From assembly GCA_020638695.1 (NCBI GenBank), contig JACKIB010000026.1, forward strand, positions 13,846 to 77,845: a stretch of DNA of 64,000 nt. The letters run 5' to 3'. The DNA comes from Planctomycetota bacterium (GTDB lineage Bacteria; Planctomycetota; UBA1135; UBA2386). Below are positions 7,232 through 15,686 of the stretch, piece after piece. Position 1 is the first letter of the stretch, and each line of letters opens with the position of its first letter. The notes under the pieces are model-generated. The model ran no database searches. It was given only the letters and a program-made list of their open reading frames with translations, and had not been told where the DNA came from. Both the position numbers and the translations under genes were made by a program.

Positions 7232-8226
7232 AGGATGGTCTCCGCGGTGTCTTCGGCGAGCCCGAGTGCGGCGGCGGCGAGCACGCCCGGGTCGGCGGGA
7301 ATCATGGCTTCCGGCACTTCCTGGCCGTCGGTGATGAACGCGATCGGAAGCTCACGCTCGATCGCCAGCGACAGGACCTCGCCCGGTGCGGTGGTCTCGT
7401 CCCACTTGGTGATGATCATGCCCATCGGCTCGAGGCCGGCGAAAGCGTCCAACGTCGCGGCCGCGTCGCGGTAGCGCTGTCCGGCCTGCAAACACAGCGC
7501 AGTGTGCATTCCATCGATTTCGAGGGCGCCGGCCAGCGACGCGATCGCGTCGGTGTCGAACGGTCCACGGCCGGTCGTGTCGATCAGGATGCGGTCGGCT
7601 GTGGCGTGTTCGGCCACCGCACGCCGCAAGTCGAGCGGGGTGAACGCCACCGTGAACGGGATCCCCAGCATCTCGCTGAACGCGCGCATCTGTTCGACTG
7701 CAGCTACCCGATAGGTGTCGAGCGACACGATTGCTACCGACTCGTGCCGGGTGCGAACCGCGCGGGCAGCGAGCTTGGCGAGCGACGTGGTCTTGCCGAC
7801 TCCGGTCGGTCCGACCAGTGCGAGAATCCGCTGGTCGAGTTCGCCGCACGGCACCAACGCCTTCAGCACTCGGGCGGCCGTGGTCGGCAGCGAGGGATCG
7901 CCGGGTGTGTTCAAATTGACACGGGTGCCGAGCAGCGCGTTCTCGATGACGCGCAAGATCCGGCTGCTGAGTCCGAAGGTGGTTCCGGCCTGCGCGATCT
8001 CGTGGAATGCCGGAGTCCAGCGCCGCGGCGCGAGCACCTGCCCGATGCGGCGACGGACCGGGCCTGGTTGCTGATCAGGTTGAGGCTGCTGCGCGGTGGC
8101 CACCACCACGTAACCGCTGCGGGTCGACTTGGTGTCGATGACCAGCGCGTCACGACCACACTCCTTCTCCACGGAGCGCAACGCCTCGGCGAGTGACGGG
8201 GCCTCGAAACGCTTCAAGTGCACCAT
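7228..8226 (-). CDS. flhF: Flagellar SRP-type GTPase FlhF
   Basis: The product is 332 residues. It begins MVHLKRFEAPSLAEALRSVE, the FlhF B-domain start, has a variable region to about residue 70, and then NG domains with the G1 loop ALVGPTGVGKTT at residues 136-147, the SRP-type DTYRVAAVEQMRAFSEMLGIP motif, RILIDTTGRG (G3) and ITKWDET (G4). FlhF places the flagellum at the cell pole in many bacteria and is stimulated by FlhG. It lies 3 bases after flhA and overlaps flhG. Confidence 0.92.
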   Translation of the reverse strand: MVHLKRFEAPSLAEALRSVEKECGRDALVIDTKSTRSGYVVVATAQQPQPDQQPGPVRRRIGQVLAPRRWTPAFHEIAQAGTTFGLSSRILRVIENALLGTRVNLNTPGDPSLPTTAARVLKALVPCGELDQRILALVGPTGVGKTTSLAKLAARAVRTRHESVAIVSLDTYRVAAVEQMRAFSEMLGIPFTVAFTPLDLRRAVAEHATADRILIDTTGRGPFDTDAIASLAGALEIDGMHTALCLQAGQRYRDAAATLDAFAGLEPMGMIITKWDETTAPGEVLSLAIERELPIAFITDGQEVPEAMIPADPGVLAAAALGLAEDTAETIL

Positions 8227-8229
8227 GGA

Positions 8230-10272
8230 TCAAGCGCTCGCCACCGCGATCGTGTTGGTCGTCTCGACCCGGCGCGCCGGGGCGGTCTCCTGGTAGCTCA
8301 GCACCGCGGAGTTCGGAATCACACTGGTCACCGCTTCGGCGAGGAATGGCCGCAGCGAGGCGCGTGTGAGTAGCACCGGCTCCCGCCCGTCGCGCACCAT
8401 GGCGGACAGCGATTCGGCCACCTCGTCGACGAACCGTCCGAGGAACCCGGACGGCAATGCGGTGAGCGAGTCGGTCCCGGCGACGGCGTCGGCCAGGCTG
8501 CGTTCGAGAGTCGGCTCGATCACCGCGACGTGCAGGTGACCTTCGGCCGACAGATAGGGCTCGAGCACTGTGCGGGCGATCCGCGTCCGCACGCGCTCGG
8601 TGAGCTGGGTGATGTCCTTGGTGTCGAGGGACGAGTCGGCGAGTGCTTCTAGGATCTGCTGAAGGTTGCGGATCGGCACCTGCTCGCGAAGTAGTCGACC
8701 GAGCACGCCCTGCACCTCGCCGATCGTCATCTTGCTCGGCAAGAGCTCCTCGACCACGGCCGGTGCGGTCGCCTTCAGGTTGTCGATCAACGACTTGGTG
8801 TCGTCGCGCGACAGCAGCTCGTAGGCGTGCTTCTTCAGCAGCTCGGTGAGGTGCGTGACCAGGACCGACGGAGCGTCGATCACCGTGTAGCCGAGGACTT
8901 CGGCGCGGTCCTTCTCCGACTCGGAGATCCACTTCGCCTGCAGGCCGAACGCCGGCTCGACCGTGTCGATGCCGCTGATCGGCCCGGCGTCGCCACCCGG
9001 ATCCATCGCCAGGTAGTGTCCGGCGCGCAGCTCCCCGCTGCCCAGCGGCTGCCCATTGAGCAGGATGCGGTAGTGGTTGGGCTCCAGCTGGATGTTGTCC
9101 TTGACGCGAATCGGCGGGATGATCAATCCGACGTTGGTCGCGAACTGACGTCGCACCGCGCGGATGTGGTCGAGCAGACTCCCGTGGCGACCCTTGTCGA
9201 CCAGCGAGATCAGGCGATAGCCGATCTCGATGCCGAGCCGATCGACTCCCAGCAGTTCTTCGATCGGCGTTTGGTCCTCCTCGTCGCCGTGCTTCTCCGG
9301 CTCGGGCTCGACTTCGACCGCGTCGCGCTCGTCCACCGAACGACCACGGGTGAACAGCAGGAGCGCCACGCCGAGCACCGGCAGGGTCGGCATTCCGGGC
9401 ATGAACGCCAAGCCCGCCAGGATGCCACCGACCACCCGCAGGGCCGGCGACTTGCCGAACATCTGCTCGCCGACCTCGGCCTGCAGACCGACCGAGCTGG
9501 CGCTCTTGGTCACCAGGATGCCGGCCGCGGTCGAGATCAACAGACTCGGGATCTGCGCCACCAGCCCGTCGCCGATCGTCAGGATCGCGTACTTGCTGAT
9601 CGCCTCGCCGGCGGGGAGACCGTAGTACAGCTTGCCGATCAGGAAGCCGCCGATGATGTTGATCGCGGTGATGATCATGCCGGCGATCGCGTCACCGCGC
9701 ACGAACTTGCCGGCACCGTCCATCGCGCCGTAGAACTGCGCTTCGTCCTGCAGTTCCTTGCGGCGTTGTTTGGCTTCCTCGTTCGAGATCAGGCCCGAGC
9801 TGAGGTCGGCATCGATCGACATCTGCTTGCCCGGCATCGCGTCCAAGGTGAAGCGCGCCGTGACCTCGCTGATGCGATTCTGTCCGCGCGTGATCACCAC
9901 GAACTGGATCACCACCAGGATGACGAACACCACCACGCCGACCACCACGTTGCCGCCGACCACGAAGTGGCCGAACGACTTGATGATCATCCCTGCTTCG
10001 CCTTCGAGCAGGATCAGGCGCGTCGAGGCGACGTTCAGCGCCAGCCGGAACAGCGCGGTGAACAGCAGGATCGACGGGAAGCTGGAGAAGTCGGCCGGCT
10101 TGCCGGCGTTCATCACGCTGACCAGGATCAGCAGCCCGAGGCTGATGTTGACCGTGAGCAGCAGGTCCAACACCACGGTCGGCATCGGCACCAGCATCAC
10201 CACCAGGATGCCGACGACCAGCGCAGCCAACAGGTTGCTGCGCGAGGGTGGGCGATCGTCGCTACCGGCCAT
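8230..10272 (-). CDS. flhA: Flagellar export gate protein FlhA
   Basis: The product is 680 residues, full length. The first 330 residues hold eight membrane helices and the FHIPEP-type signature region (ADFSSFPSILLFTALFRLAL, SFGHFVVGGN, AIAGMIITAINIIGGFLIG). A charged linker follows (EVEPEPEKHGDEEDQ) and then the cytoplasmic ring domain (DRLGIEIGYRLISLVD, GLIIPPIRVKDN, TVIDAPSVLVTHLTELLKKHAYELLSRDD). FlhA forms the nonameric ring that receives export substrates. The ATG at 10272 overlaps the flhB stop (TGATG), indicating coupled translation. Confidence 0.96.
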   Translation of the reverse strand: MAGSDDRPPSRSNLLAALVVGILVVMLVPMPTVVLDLLLTVNISLGLLILVSVMNAGKPADFSSFPSILLFTALFRLALNVASTRLILLEGEAGMIIKSFGHFVVGGNVVVGVVVFVILVVIQFVVITRGQNRISEVTARFTLDAMPGKQMSIDADLSSGLISNEEAKQRRKELQDEAQFYGAMDGAGKFVRGDAIAGMIITAINIIGGFLIGKLYYGLPAGEAISKYAILTIGDGLVAQIPSLLISTAAGILVTKSASSVGLQAEVGEQMFGKSPALRVVGGILAGLAFMPGMPTLPVLGVALLLFTRGRSVDERDAVEVEPEPEKHGDEEDQTPIEELLGVDRLGIEIGYRLISLVDKGRHGSLLDHIRAVRRQFATNVGLIIPPIRVKDNIQLEPNHYRILLNGQPLGSGELRAGHYLAMDPGGDAGPISGIDTVEPAFGLQAKWISESEKDRAEVLGYTVIDAPSVLVTHLTELLKKHAYELLSRDDTKSLIDNLKATAPAVVEELLPSKMTIGEVQGVLGRLLREQVPIRNLQQILEALADSSLDTKDITQLTERVRTRIARTVLEPYLSAEGHLHVAVIEPTLERSLADAVAGTDSLTALPSGFLGRFVDEVAESLSAMVRDGREPVLLTRASLRPFLAEAVTSVIPNSAVLSYQETAPARRVETTNTIAVASA

Positions 10273-11357
10273 CAGGCGACCTCACCCTTCATCCGGTAGA
10301 CGTGGCCCAGCACCGCGGCGACGGCCTTGAAGAACCGCTCGGGGATCTCCCGACCGACGTCAACCGCGCGGAACAGCGCGCGAGCCAGCGGTGGGTCTTC
10401 CATCAGCGGCACTCCGTGTTCGCGGGCGAGCTCCCGAATGCGCAGCGCCAGCTCGTTCTGGCCCTTCGCCACCACCCGCGGGGCAGCGTGCTTGGTGCGC
10501 TCGTAGTGCAGAGCGACCGACACGTGCGTCGGGTTGGTGATCACCACGTCGGCCTTGGGCACCGCTTCCATCATCCGCTGCTTCATGAGCGCCAGCCGCG
10601 CGCTCTTCAGGCGACTCTTGATCATCGGATCGCCTTCGTTGCGCTTGCGCTCGTCGTCGACCTCTTGCTTGGACATCATCAGCGACTTGGTGTGTCGGTA
10701 TCGGTTCCAGAACACGTCTCCGATCGCCATCAGCAGCACGATCAAGGCGACCCAGAAGAACACCCGCAGAGCGAGGTGTGCCACGTAGGCGACATTGGCC
10801 GGGAAGCTCTCGTTCTGGTGCATCGCCGCCAACGTCTCCCACTCCGTCTGCAGCACGAAGTAGAGCACTCCCCCCAGCGCGGCGAGCTTGACCAGCGAGA
10901 ACAGCGCCTTGACCAGTGAGTTCGGCTGGAAGATCTGGCCGATGTTGGCGACCGGGTTGAGCTTGGTGAACTTGATGCCGAGCGCCTCCCGGGCGAATCG
11001 GAAGCCGATTTGCGAGTAGCCGGCCAGCGCGGTCGCGGCGACGAAGATCGACACCAGCAGGATGAACGGCGGCGCGACCGTGCTGACCAACAGATGGATC
11101 TCGCGCAGCGGATCGATCGAACCGTCGCTGTTGCGGAAGTGACTCCGGAAGTCGACGTTCAGCCCCTGACGCATGGTCTTCTCCAGTGCGTCGATCAACG
11201 AGCCACCGAACCACTCGATCGCCAGCACCGCCACGATGAGTGACGCAGCCATCGTGAACTCGCGCGAGATGCCGGTCTGCCCGCGATTGCGGGCCTTCTG
11301 CAGCCGCTCGGCTGTCGGTTTCTCGGTCTTGCCGCTGTCGTCGCGGAACAGCGCCAT
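10272..11357 (-). CDS. flhB: Flagellar export switch protein FlhB
   Basis: The product is 361 residues, beginning with the typical KTEKPTAERLQKARNRGQ motif, followed by four membrane helices and the cytoplasmic domain with the self-cleavage site N275-P-T-H (VVITNPTHVSVALHYE). Cleavage at NPTH allows FliK-triggered switching from rod/hook to filament substrates, and fliK is in this locus. The end retains the conserved LALRIRELAREHGVPLMEDPPLARALF. Start and stop overlap fliR and flhA respectively by one base (TGATG). Confidence 0.96.
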   Translation of the reverse strand: MALFRDDSGKTEKPTAERLQKARNRGQTGISREFTMAASLIVAVLAIEWFGGSLIDALEKTMRQGLNVDFRSHFRNSDGSIDPLREIHLLVSTVAPPFILLVSIFVAATALAGYSQIGFRFAREALGIKFTKLNPVANIGQIFQPNSLVKALFSLVKLAALGGVLYFVLQTEWETLAAMHQNESFPANVAYVAHLALRVFFWVALIVLLMAIGDVFWNRYRHTKSLMMSKQEVDDERKRNEGDPMIKSRLKSARLALMKQRMMEAVPKADVVITNPTHVSVALHYERTKHAAPRVVAKGQNELALRIRELAREHGVPLMEDPPLARALFRAVDVGREIPERFFKAVAAVLGHVYRMKGEVA

Positions 11358-12163
11358 CAGAAGGCCCCCTCGAACAACCGCATTCCGGAGCCGATCACCG
11401 AGTTGGCGAACGAGGCGAGGAACGGCATCCCTTCAGCCAGGAAGAACACCGCCGCGAAGATCGCTACCAGGATGCGCAACCCGAAGCTGAACTCCATCAG
11501 GTTGATGTTCGGGATCGCGCGGGCGAGGACCACCAGGACGGCGGTGAGCAGCACCATCACTCCCATCAGCGGAAACGCGTAGCGCAGCGCGGCGTCGATC
11601 GACAAGGCGATCAACGAGTTCAGGCGCCCGAACACCGGTCCGATGTCGAAGCCGTGACCCACCGGCACGAGTTGACTCGACCGAGCCAGGATGCGGATGA
11701 AGCCGTGGTGCAGGTCGTACGACAGCACCAGCAGGATCACGATCGTCTGGAACAACTGGGACATCACGGCCGACGATCGCCCGGTGATCGGGTCCATCAC
11801 CTCCGCCATGGCAAAGCCCATGTCGTGGCTGATCACCTCGCCAGCGGTCGACATCGCGTGGCTGATCATCCCGGCGGCGAACCCGGCGGCGAATCCAACC
11901 ATCGCGTCGACGGCGACCAGCACGCCGAGCGTCAACCAGCCCCCGGCACGGATCAGATCGATGCCGCGTTGGCCCTCGACGAGCTCGCGAAGCAGCTTGT
12001 CGTCGTCGACCCACCAGAGAATCGACGCCAGCGAGACCGACAGCACCAGGCGCAGCATCCGTGACTCGCCTTGCGTGCCGAACACCTGCAAGGCGATGAA
12101 GAACGCGCCGGCCCGCACGACGTGCAGCAGCAGACTCGGGATCCAGGGCAGCAGGTCGTACAC
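11357..12163 (-). CDS. fliR: Flagellar export protein FliR
   Basis: The product is 268 residues with about six hydrophobic helices. Conserved FliR regions include RAGAFFIALQVFGTQGESR, a long central helix pair with GFAAGMISHAMSTAGEVI, and the end FSFGLRILVAIFAAVFFL. FliR joins FliP and FliQ in the core export gate. The start chosen is GTG at 12163, five bases after the fliQ stop; the longer open frame upstream overlaps fliQ and is not FliR-like. The stop overlaps the flhB start. Confidence 0.9.
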   Translation of the reverse strand: MYDLLPWIPSLLLHVVRAGAFFIALQVFGTQGESRMLRLVLSVSLASILWWVDDDKLLRELVEGQRGIDLIRAGGWLTLGVLVAVDAMVGFAAGFAAGMISHAMSTAGEVISHDMGFAMAEVMDPITGRSSAVMSQLFQTIVILLVLSYDLHHGFIRILARSSQLVPVGHGFDIGPVFGRLNSLIALSIDAALRYAFPLMGVMVLLTAVLVVLARAIPNINLMEFSFGLRILVAIFAAVFFLAEGMPFLASFANSVIGSGMRLFEGAF

Positions 12164-12168
12164 CGGTG

Positions 12169-12444
12169 TTACCCGTTCGGGCCGTACTGGGCGAGGCTCT
12201 GGAACAACCCGGCGGTGAACTCGCGCAGCGTGTTCAGGACCCACGGCAGCATCACCAGCAGGGTGGCGACCACCGCGAGGATCTTCGGCACGATCGCCAG
12301 GGTCTGTTCCTGCAGCGAGGTGACGGTCTGCAACAAGCTCATCACCAGGCCGACGCTCATGCCGACCAGCAGCGCGGGAGTGACGATCACCAGCGCGGTC
12401 GTCAGGGTGCGGCGCGCCAGCTCGATGATTTGGTACTCGTCCAT
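12169..12444 (-). CDS. fliQ: Flagellar export protein FliQ
   Basis: The product is 91 residues, the family's normal length, with two membrane helices. It starts MDEYQIIELARRTLTTALVI and contains the conserved GLVMSLLQTVTSLQEQTLAIVPKILAV stretch. FliQ packs around the FliP/FliR core of the export gate. It lies between fliP (16 bases away) and fliR. Confidence 0.94.
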   Translation of the reverse strand: MDEYQIIELARRTLTTALVIVTPALLVGMSVGLVMSLLQTVTSLQEQTLAIVPKILAVVATLLVMLPWVLNTLREFTAGLFQSLAQYGPNG

Positions 12445-12460
12445 GAGGTCTCTCCGCTCC

Positions 12461-13360
12461 TCAGGTGTTGGTGGCGAAGCTGGACGCCAGCGAGCTGATC
12501 ACCAGGTTCCATCCGTCGACCAGCACGAACAACAGGATCTTCAGCGGGGTGGAGATCACCACCGGAGGAAGCGTGAACATCCCCATCGACACGAGGATCG
12601 AGGAGATGACCAGATCGATGATGACGAACGGCAAGAACAGCACGAAGCCCATCTGGAATGCCGTCTTGATCTCCGACAGGATGAATGCCGGGACCATCAC
12701 GTGCAGCGGCGCCTCGGTCGGCTGGCTCAAGGGCTTGTTGCTGGCCAGGCTCTGGATCAACGCGATGTCCTGGCGCCGCGTCTGCTTGCCCATGAACTTC
12801 TTCATGCGGTTGCTCGCCAGCTCCGCCGCCTTCTCGAAGCCGATCTTGCCCGCCACGTAGGGGTCGTAGGCGTCGGCTTTGATGTCCTGGATCACCGGCC
12901 GCATGATGAATGCGGACATGAACACCGCGAATCCAGTCACCACGGTGGTCGGTGGGAGGTCCTGCATCGACATGGCGCGACGCAGGAACGACAACACGAT
13001 GATGATCCGCGTGAAGCAGGTCATCGTCAGCACGATCGCGGGGGCCAGCGACAGCACTGTCATCAGCAGCACGATCTCGATCGCGTTGCCCAGCGACTCT
13101 CGTTTCGATCCGGGCAACGACAGCGTGAGCGTCGCGCGATCCTGCGGGTCGCTGCCGGGCTTCGCGGCGGTGGCGCCGGATCCGGCCGGTGCGGCGTCGT
13201 TGGCACTGTTCGGCGCGCCTTGTTGTGCGGATGCGGTGTGATTCACCAGCAGCGCGGCCAGCACGACCAGCAGGATGCGCAACAGGGGCCGTAGCGTCGC
13301 AACACGCCGCGGCGGGCGCTCGACGCGCATTCCGGTGCGATGGGGGAGGGGTGAGTTCAT
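12461..13360 (-). CDS. fliP: Flagellar export protein FliP
   Basis: The product is 299 residues. An N-terminal signal sequence (about residues 25-46, RILLVVLAALLVNHTASAQQ) is followed by a Gly/Ala/Pro-rich linker and the FliP core: VLLMTVLSLAPAIVLTMTCFTRIIIVLSFLR, PPTTVVTGFAVFMSAFIM, and the end VPAFILSEIKTAFQMGFVLFLPFVIIDLVISSILVSMGM. Five FliP subunits build the export pore. The 78 bases separating it from fliO contain a degraded palindromic repeat, unusual in an operon with otherwise overlapping genes. Confidence 0.95.
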   Translation of the reverse strand: MNSPLPHRTGMRVERPPRRVATLRPLLRILLVVLAALLVNHTASAQQGAPNSANDAAPAGSGATAAKPGSDPQDRATLTLSLPGSKRESLGNAIEIVLLMTVLSLAPAIVLTMTCFTRIIIVLSFLRRAMSMQDLPPTTVVTGFAVFMSAFIMRPVIQDIKADAYDPYVAGKIGFEKAAELASNRMKKFMGKQTRRQDIALIQSLASNKPLSQPTEAPLHVMVPAFILSEIKTAFQMGFVLFLPFVIIDLVISSILVSMGMFTLPPVVISTPLKILLFVLVDGWNLVISSLASSFATNT

Positions 13361-13375
13361 CGGGCGGTGACTGGT

Positions 13376-13442
13376 GGGTTGTCGCCGAAGCTCATTGCGT
13401 GAGTCGGCGAGTCGTGCGGTTCTCGCGAGGAGTCCGGGCTAG
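13376..13442 (-). repeat. Degraded Pal-C/Pal-B hybrid inside the fliO-fliP gap
   Basis: On the plus strand, GCCGAAGCTCATTGCGTGAG and GCGAGTCGTGCGGTTC correspond to the Pal-C arm (CCGAAGTTCGTTGCATGAG, CGAGTCATGCGGTTC), while the outer end GTCCGGGCTAG matches a Pal-B end. The CTAG at 13439-13442 contains the stop codon (TAG) of fliO. Confidence 0.65.
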
Positions 13443-14086
13443 ACGGAGGCCTGTTTGCGCGCCCGCCGAAGCAGGGTCTTGAAGTCGGCCAAGTTGGCGG
13501 CGGCGACGTCCGCCCGTCCGGCGGTCGTCTTTGCCGCGGTCGGTGCCGGGGAGACGATGTTCTGGGCGGTAGCCAGTGACTTGACCTTCGCCTGTTTGCG
13601 TGCCCGCGGCGTGTCGCGCAGGTCCGCACCGCCGTCGAACTCGCCGCGGTTGGCCAGCAGGAGTTCGTCGTCCTGGCCAGCCGGGTCATCCGTGCTGGAA
13701 AGCAATGCCAGGTTGCCGTCGCACTCGCCCAGCAGCAGCACCCGGTCGTTGAACTCGATCGCGTGCACCCGATGCCGCGGCGAGATGCGTAGCGACTGGC
13801 GCAGCGCGAGAAGGTCGCGGGGACTGCTGCCTCGGGACCGGGTGGGCGGGTTGCGGAGTTTGGCGATCAGCGTGACGACCAGCACGCCGACCAGCAGCAC
13901 GCCGACCAGCGCACTGGCCATCTGCCACAGGTCGGGAATCTGCGGCGCACCTGGGTTCGTGGCTGGCGCCGGGGTCCGGGTCGCGGCCGTGGTCTCGGTG
14001 CCGCCCAGTGGCCCGAAGTAGACCGCGAGCCCCATCGCCGGTGGGATCAGCAACCAGAGGAATCGCGAGCGTGCGGGTTTCTGCAT
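13439..14086 (-). CDS. fliO: Flagellar biosynthesis protein FliO-like
   Basis: The product is 215 residues. An N-terminal segment (FLWLLIPPAMGLAVYFGPL), a linker rich in Pro/Ala/Thr, and a second membrane helix (MASALVGVLLVGVLVVTLIAKL) precede a small cytoplasmic beta domain, RQSLRISPRHRVHAIEFNDRVLLLGEC, the typical FliO pattern. A long basic tail follows. FliO helps assemble FliP. It is first in the export operon. Its stop codon TAG is part of the CTAG terminus of a repeat remnant, so the C-terminus may have been changed by that insertion. The ATG at 14086 follows a sigma-54 promoter by about 20 bases of leader. Confidence 0.82.
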   Translation of the reverse strand: MQKPARSRFLWLLIPPAMGLAVYFGPLGGTETTAATRTPAPATNPGAPQIPDLWQMASALVGVLLVGVLVVTLIAKLRNPPTRSRGSSPRDLLALRQSLRISPRHRVHAIEFNDRVLLLGECDGNLALLSSTDDPAGQDDELLLANRGEFDGGADLRDTPRARKQAKVKSLATAQNIVSPAPTAAKTTAGRADVAAANLADFKTLLRRARKQASV

Positions 14087-14113
14087 GTGGGTTCGCCTCG
14101 TGCACGGATTCCT

Positions 14114-14130
14114 AAGCAAGCGAGATGCCA
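14114..14130 (-). promoter_or_regulatory. Sigma-54 promoter of the fliO-flhG export operon
   Basis: On the minus strand TGGCATCTCGCTTGCTT fits the -24/-12 consensus TGGCACG-N4-TTGCW, with GG and GC at the required 12-base offset. Transcription would begin near 14104, leaving about 18 bases of leader with a GAGG ribosome site before fliO. Sigma-54 control of export-gate genes is known in several phyla. Confidence 0.65.
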
Positions 14131-14268
14131 ACTGCAGAACACAAGATCTGGTGGCCGCGGCGAGGTATGCGCCGATGCGTTGCCGGCATCGCGCGCACCG
14201 CGGTGTGGGATTCGTCGCCACGGCGGCCTTCCTTCCGTTGCGCCTGCAAGCGCGCGGGAGCTCCCGGC

Positions 14269-14274
14269 TACGCT
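14269..14274 (+). promoter_or_regulatory. -10 box TACGCT, six bases before the start codon
   Basis: TACGCT is followed by CTCGGA and then the ATG at 14281. No Shine-Dalgarno sequence is present, so the transcript would be essentially leaderless. The -35 element is not clear. Confidence 0.4.
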
Positions 14275-14280
14275 CTCGGA

Positions 14281-14475
14281 ATGGTCGAGCAGACGCAGCG
14301 GGAACTCGTTCACAAGGTCAACAACTTGATCGGCGTGATCCTGACGCAGGCCGAAGTCGCGCGCGCCGCAGGCGATCTCGCGGCTGCGCGTTCAGCCCTG
14401 GAGTTCATCACCCGAGCAGCGGAGGCGACGATTCCGTTCGTCCGCGCGGTGCAGGCCGAGCAGGCTGCTGACTGA
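14281..14475 (+). CDS. Small histidine-kinase-H-box-like protein
   Basis: The product is 64 residues. It consists of two helices; the first contains LVHKVNNLIGVILTQAEVAR, close to the H-box of sensor kinases (H-E/K-x-N-N-L-L-x-x-I). The second helix (AARSALEFITRAAEATIPFVRAV) would complete a dimerisation hairpin. There is no ATPase domain. It may be a free-standing phosphotransfer or decoy domain for a chemotaxis or flagellar kinase, consistent with its place between fliO and the CheC-like gene; this is inference. The start fits a -10 box six bases upstream. Confidence 0.6.
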   Translation: MVEQTQRELVHKVNNLIGVILTQAEVARAAGDLAAARSALEFITRAAEATIPFVRAVQAEQAAD

Positions 14476-14479
14476 GCTA

Positions 14480-14495
14480 CGGGGCTCTTGCCCCG
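14480..14495 (+). terminator. Hairpin between convergent genes
   Basis: CGGGGC-TCTT-GCCCCG forms a 6-bp stem directly after the stop codon at 14475. It lacks a U-tract, so it may be only a weak or Rho-assisted terminator. Confidence 0.35.
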
Positions 14496-14545
14496 AGGAA
14501 TGCGGTGTCGCGCGTCGCGTGGCGTCCGAGTTCGGACGCCGGCCG

Positions 14546-15574
14546 TCAGCTGACCGGGTCGTTGGCGGTGATCGACTCCAGCAACGGGCGCAGTTTGTCG
14601 CTGAGTTGCCGCTCTGGCGAAGGCCAACCGAGGATGACGTCGGCCTCGGTGACGAATCCCTGCAGCACCCGAGGGCGCGAGGGCTCATGGATCAGCAGAA
14701 CCACCGGAATGTCGCGATGGTGTTGCTTGATGCGCTTGGCCCAGTCGTAGCGGCGCTCCTCCCCGACCGGGATCTCGATCACCACGATCTTGCCGCGGTG
14801 TGCCGAAGGATTGGGGATGTCGTTGCGCGAATGACGCCGTAGCTCGAGACCGACCCGACGGCAGCAGGTGCGCAGGGTCGCCTGGACATCTGCGCCGACC
14901 GCGAAGGCGGACAAGGTGCCGCAGATCGGGGCCTGGGGGATCTCCTCGGGCTCCTCGGGTTCGTCGCCGTCGACCGCGGCACCCTGGGATCCACCCAGCG
15001 GTACGCCTCCGTTCCACGCGATCGCCGTGTCCGGCTCGAGGATCAGCAGCGCGGTCGAAGGCTCGTGCTCGCCGATCCTGAGTTCGAGGTCGACCACCAC
15101 GTAGCGATCCACCGCGAAGAACGATGCCTGGTCGTCGGACGACTCGACCAAGCCGTGGTCGTGCGGCCGCACTCCGGCGGCCGAATCCACCTCCTTGATC
15201 GTCCCGGTGGCCAAGGGCCACAGCACGTTGCCGAACTCGCCGAACGCACTCAGGTCCTCGGCTGCGCAGGTCGTCGAGGCGCGCTTCTCGACCACCACTT
15301 CCTCGGGCGACATCATCAGGTACGCGGACAGAGTCACCGCGTCGACCTTGGCGATCGCCAGCATCACGTGCTGGCCGGCGGATTCCTGTTCGATCGCGCC
15401 GCGCACCAGCACATGACCCGTGGCCAACTCGCTGCGCAGCGCCGCGGCGTCGAGTTCGCGGACGGAGTCTCGTCCGGCGACCACGACGTCCTGGCCGACC
15501 AACGAGCCGAGCGCATTCCCGAACGCTTCGGCGAGCCCCGGGACGAGCTTGGTCAGTGCGTTGTCACTCTGCAT
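14546..15574 (-). CDS. CheC/CheX-like domain fused to a degenerate receiver-like domain
   Basis: The product is 342 residues. The N-terminal 195 residues are CheC/CheX/FliN-like: DLSAFGEFGNVLW has the E-x-x-N phosphatase signature helix, only one copy of which is seen. An acidic linker (DGDEPEEPEEIPQ) leads to a C-terminal domain of about 125 residues with alternating strands (GKIVVIEIPVG, DIPVVLLIHEPS, VTEADVILGWPSP) resembling a response-regulator receiver whose phospho-acceptor Asp is not obvious. It probably modulates CheY-P or motor switching. It is transcribed after the sigma factor at 15687-16637 and lies between that gene and the export operon. Confidence 0.6.
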   Translation of the reverse strand: MQSDNALTKLVPGLAEAFGNALGSLVGQDVVVAGRDSVRELDAAALRSELATGHVLVRGAIEQESAGQHVMLAIAKVDAVTLSAYLMMSPEEVVVEKRASTTCAAEDLSAFGEFGNVLWPLATGTIKEVDSAAGVRPHDHGLVESSDDQASFFAVDRYVVVDLELRIGEHEPSTALLILEPDTAIAWNGGVPLGGSQGAAVDGDEPEEPEEIPQAPICGTLSAFAVGADVQATLRTCCRRVGLELRRHSRNDIPNPSAHRGKIVVIEIPVGEERRYDWAKRIKQHHRDIPVVLLIHEPSRPRVLQGFVTEADVILGWPSPERQLSDKLRPLLESITANDPVS

Positions 15575-15686
15575 GGTCCCCGTGTTGCCGATGACGAGAG
15601 CGCTTCGAGGGGCCCCGCCGATCTCGACCGGACCTTCTCCTCTATCGGCAATACCGTGCCGACGAGTTCAGGCGCAGGCGGGCAGG

